DNA from: JAVBSX01 sp051660685
GTDB lineage: Bacteria; Planctomycetota; Planctomycetia; Pirellulales; Thermoguttaceae
Direction: 5' to 3'
Assembly: GCA_051660685.1 (NCBI GenBank)
Contig: JBOFQB010000071.1
Location: 1 to 6,326 of the forward strand
Length of the DNA stretch: 6,326 nt
Below are positions 6,059-6,326 of this stretch, piece by piece. Position 1 is the stretch's first letter. The number at the start of each line of letters is the position of its first letter. The position numbers and the translations under genes were made by a program. The notes beneath the pieces are model-generated. The model had not been told where the DNA came from and did not search any database. It saw nothing but the letters and a program-made list of their open reading frames with translations.

Positions 6059-6093
6059 GGGATCGGGAAATAAGGAATTGAGGGTTGGGGAAT
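6059..6093 (+). repeat. Degenerate G-rich heptad-like stretch upstream of the UDPGP start
   Basis: A run of about five imperfect 7-base units (GGGATCG, GGAAATA, AGGAATT, GAGGGTT, GGGGAAT) lies immediately 5' of the minus-strand start codon. It resembles the arrays around the peptidase gene but is much weaker. On the transcript it would be pyrimidine-rich, which explains the missing Shine-Dalgarno. Confidence 0.35.
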
Positions 6094-6130
6094 CAAGAAG
6101 TGAGATGAAATGTGGGGAGAACTCACAAAC

Positions 6131-6158
6131 ATTGTAGAATCATCACCAACAAAAACAA
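6131..6158 (-). promoter_or_regulatory. Candidate promoter for the UDPGP gene
   Basis: On the minus strand TTGTTT (6158-6153) and TACAAT (6136-6131) are separated by 16 bases. The -10 matches consensus at 5 of 6, the -35 only at TTG. A start near 6124 would give a leader of about 70 bases. The -10 is the same hexamer as in the glgC candidate promoter. Confidence 0.3.
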
Positions 6159-6190
6159 GCATCACAACTCGAAGGGGCAAATCCTTCTCA

Positions 6191-6261
6191 GTCCGCTAAC
6201 AAGTTTCACTTTTTGAACCCCAAACGCTTTGCGGTTCGACGTGGGTCCGCTAAATTTTTTT
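6191..6261. repeat. Dyad with flanking direct repeat at the right end
   Basis: GTCCGCTAA occurs at 6191-6199 and 6245-6253. Between them is a 23-base dyad (6215-6237): GAACC pairs with GGTTC, then after one C-C mismatch CAAA pairs with TTTG around a CGC loop. A run of seven T follows at 6255-6261, too far from the stem for a standard terminator. The rest of 6159-6326 shows no recognisable gene; two minus-strand frames are open to the window edge (stops at 6261-6263 and 6206-6208), too short to judge. Confidence 0.45.
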
Positions 6262-6326
6262 CACAAACTTCTCGCAAACACCGCTCGCCCCCTCTCAGTA
6301 ATCGCAAGACACTCAACGCCATACTC

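Noticed and set aside
6215..6253. Possible tRNA 3' half (GGTTCGA-like segment near 6233)
   Set aside because: A T-loop-like GGTTCGA is present, but no acceptor partner, anticodon arm or D arm can be fitted.

Overview
The window carries five complete genes and one truncated gene from a bacterium of moderate base composition. The closest overall match from memory is a planctomycete. The reasons are a long GlgC with plant/cyanobacterial-style regulatory positions, a eukaryote-like UDPGP-family uridylyltransferase, weak or absent Shine-Dalgarno sequences before several genes, and loosely packed genes. This placement is inference, since no rRNA or other marker gene is present.

Layout: the 3' end of an unidentified plus-strand gene (3-149); a leader with a candidate promoter and an 18-bp tandem repeat (about 199-309); glgC (368-1651); a 251-bp gap holding a CACGAAA-type inverted repeat; a secreted glycerophosphodiester phosphodiesterase (1903-2766); a C39-like cysteine peptidase with a C-terminal zinc ribbon (about 2847-3719), bracketed by 7-bp G-rich repeat arrays; nth, endonuclease III (3800-4441); and, convergent with nth, a UDPGP-family uridylyltransferase on the minus strand (6052-4475). 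The right end (6053-6326) holds a candidate promoter for that gene, a short dyad, a small direct repeat and no clearly supported gene.

The two nucleotidyltransferases work on related chemistry. GlgC makes ADP-glucose for glycogen, and the UDPGP protein makes a UDP-sugar from a sugar 1-phosphate and UTP, so this may be a loose sugar-nucleotide neighbourhood. The peptidase, phosphodiesterase and Nth have no obvious functional link to them.

The most unusual signal is the density of short-period repeats. Heptanucleotide arrays lie around the peptidase gene and supply two stop codons. Separate 18-bp tandem repeats lie in the glgC leader, in the peptidase gene and in the UDPGP gene; the two coding arrays give hexapeptide repeats. 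A second notable point is that Nth has His in place of one of its four [4Fe-4S] cysteines. I did not find a clear new multi-gene system.
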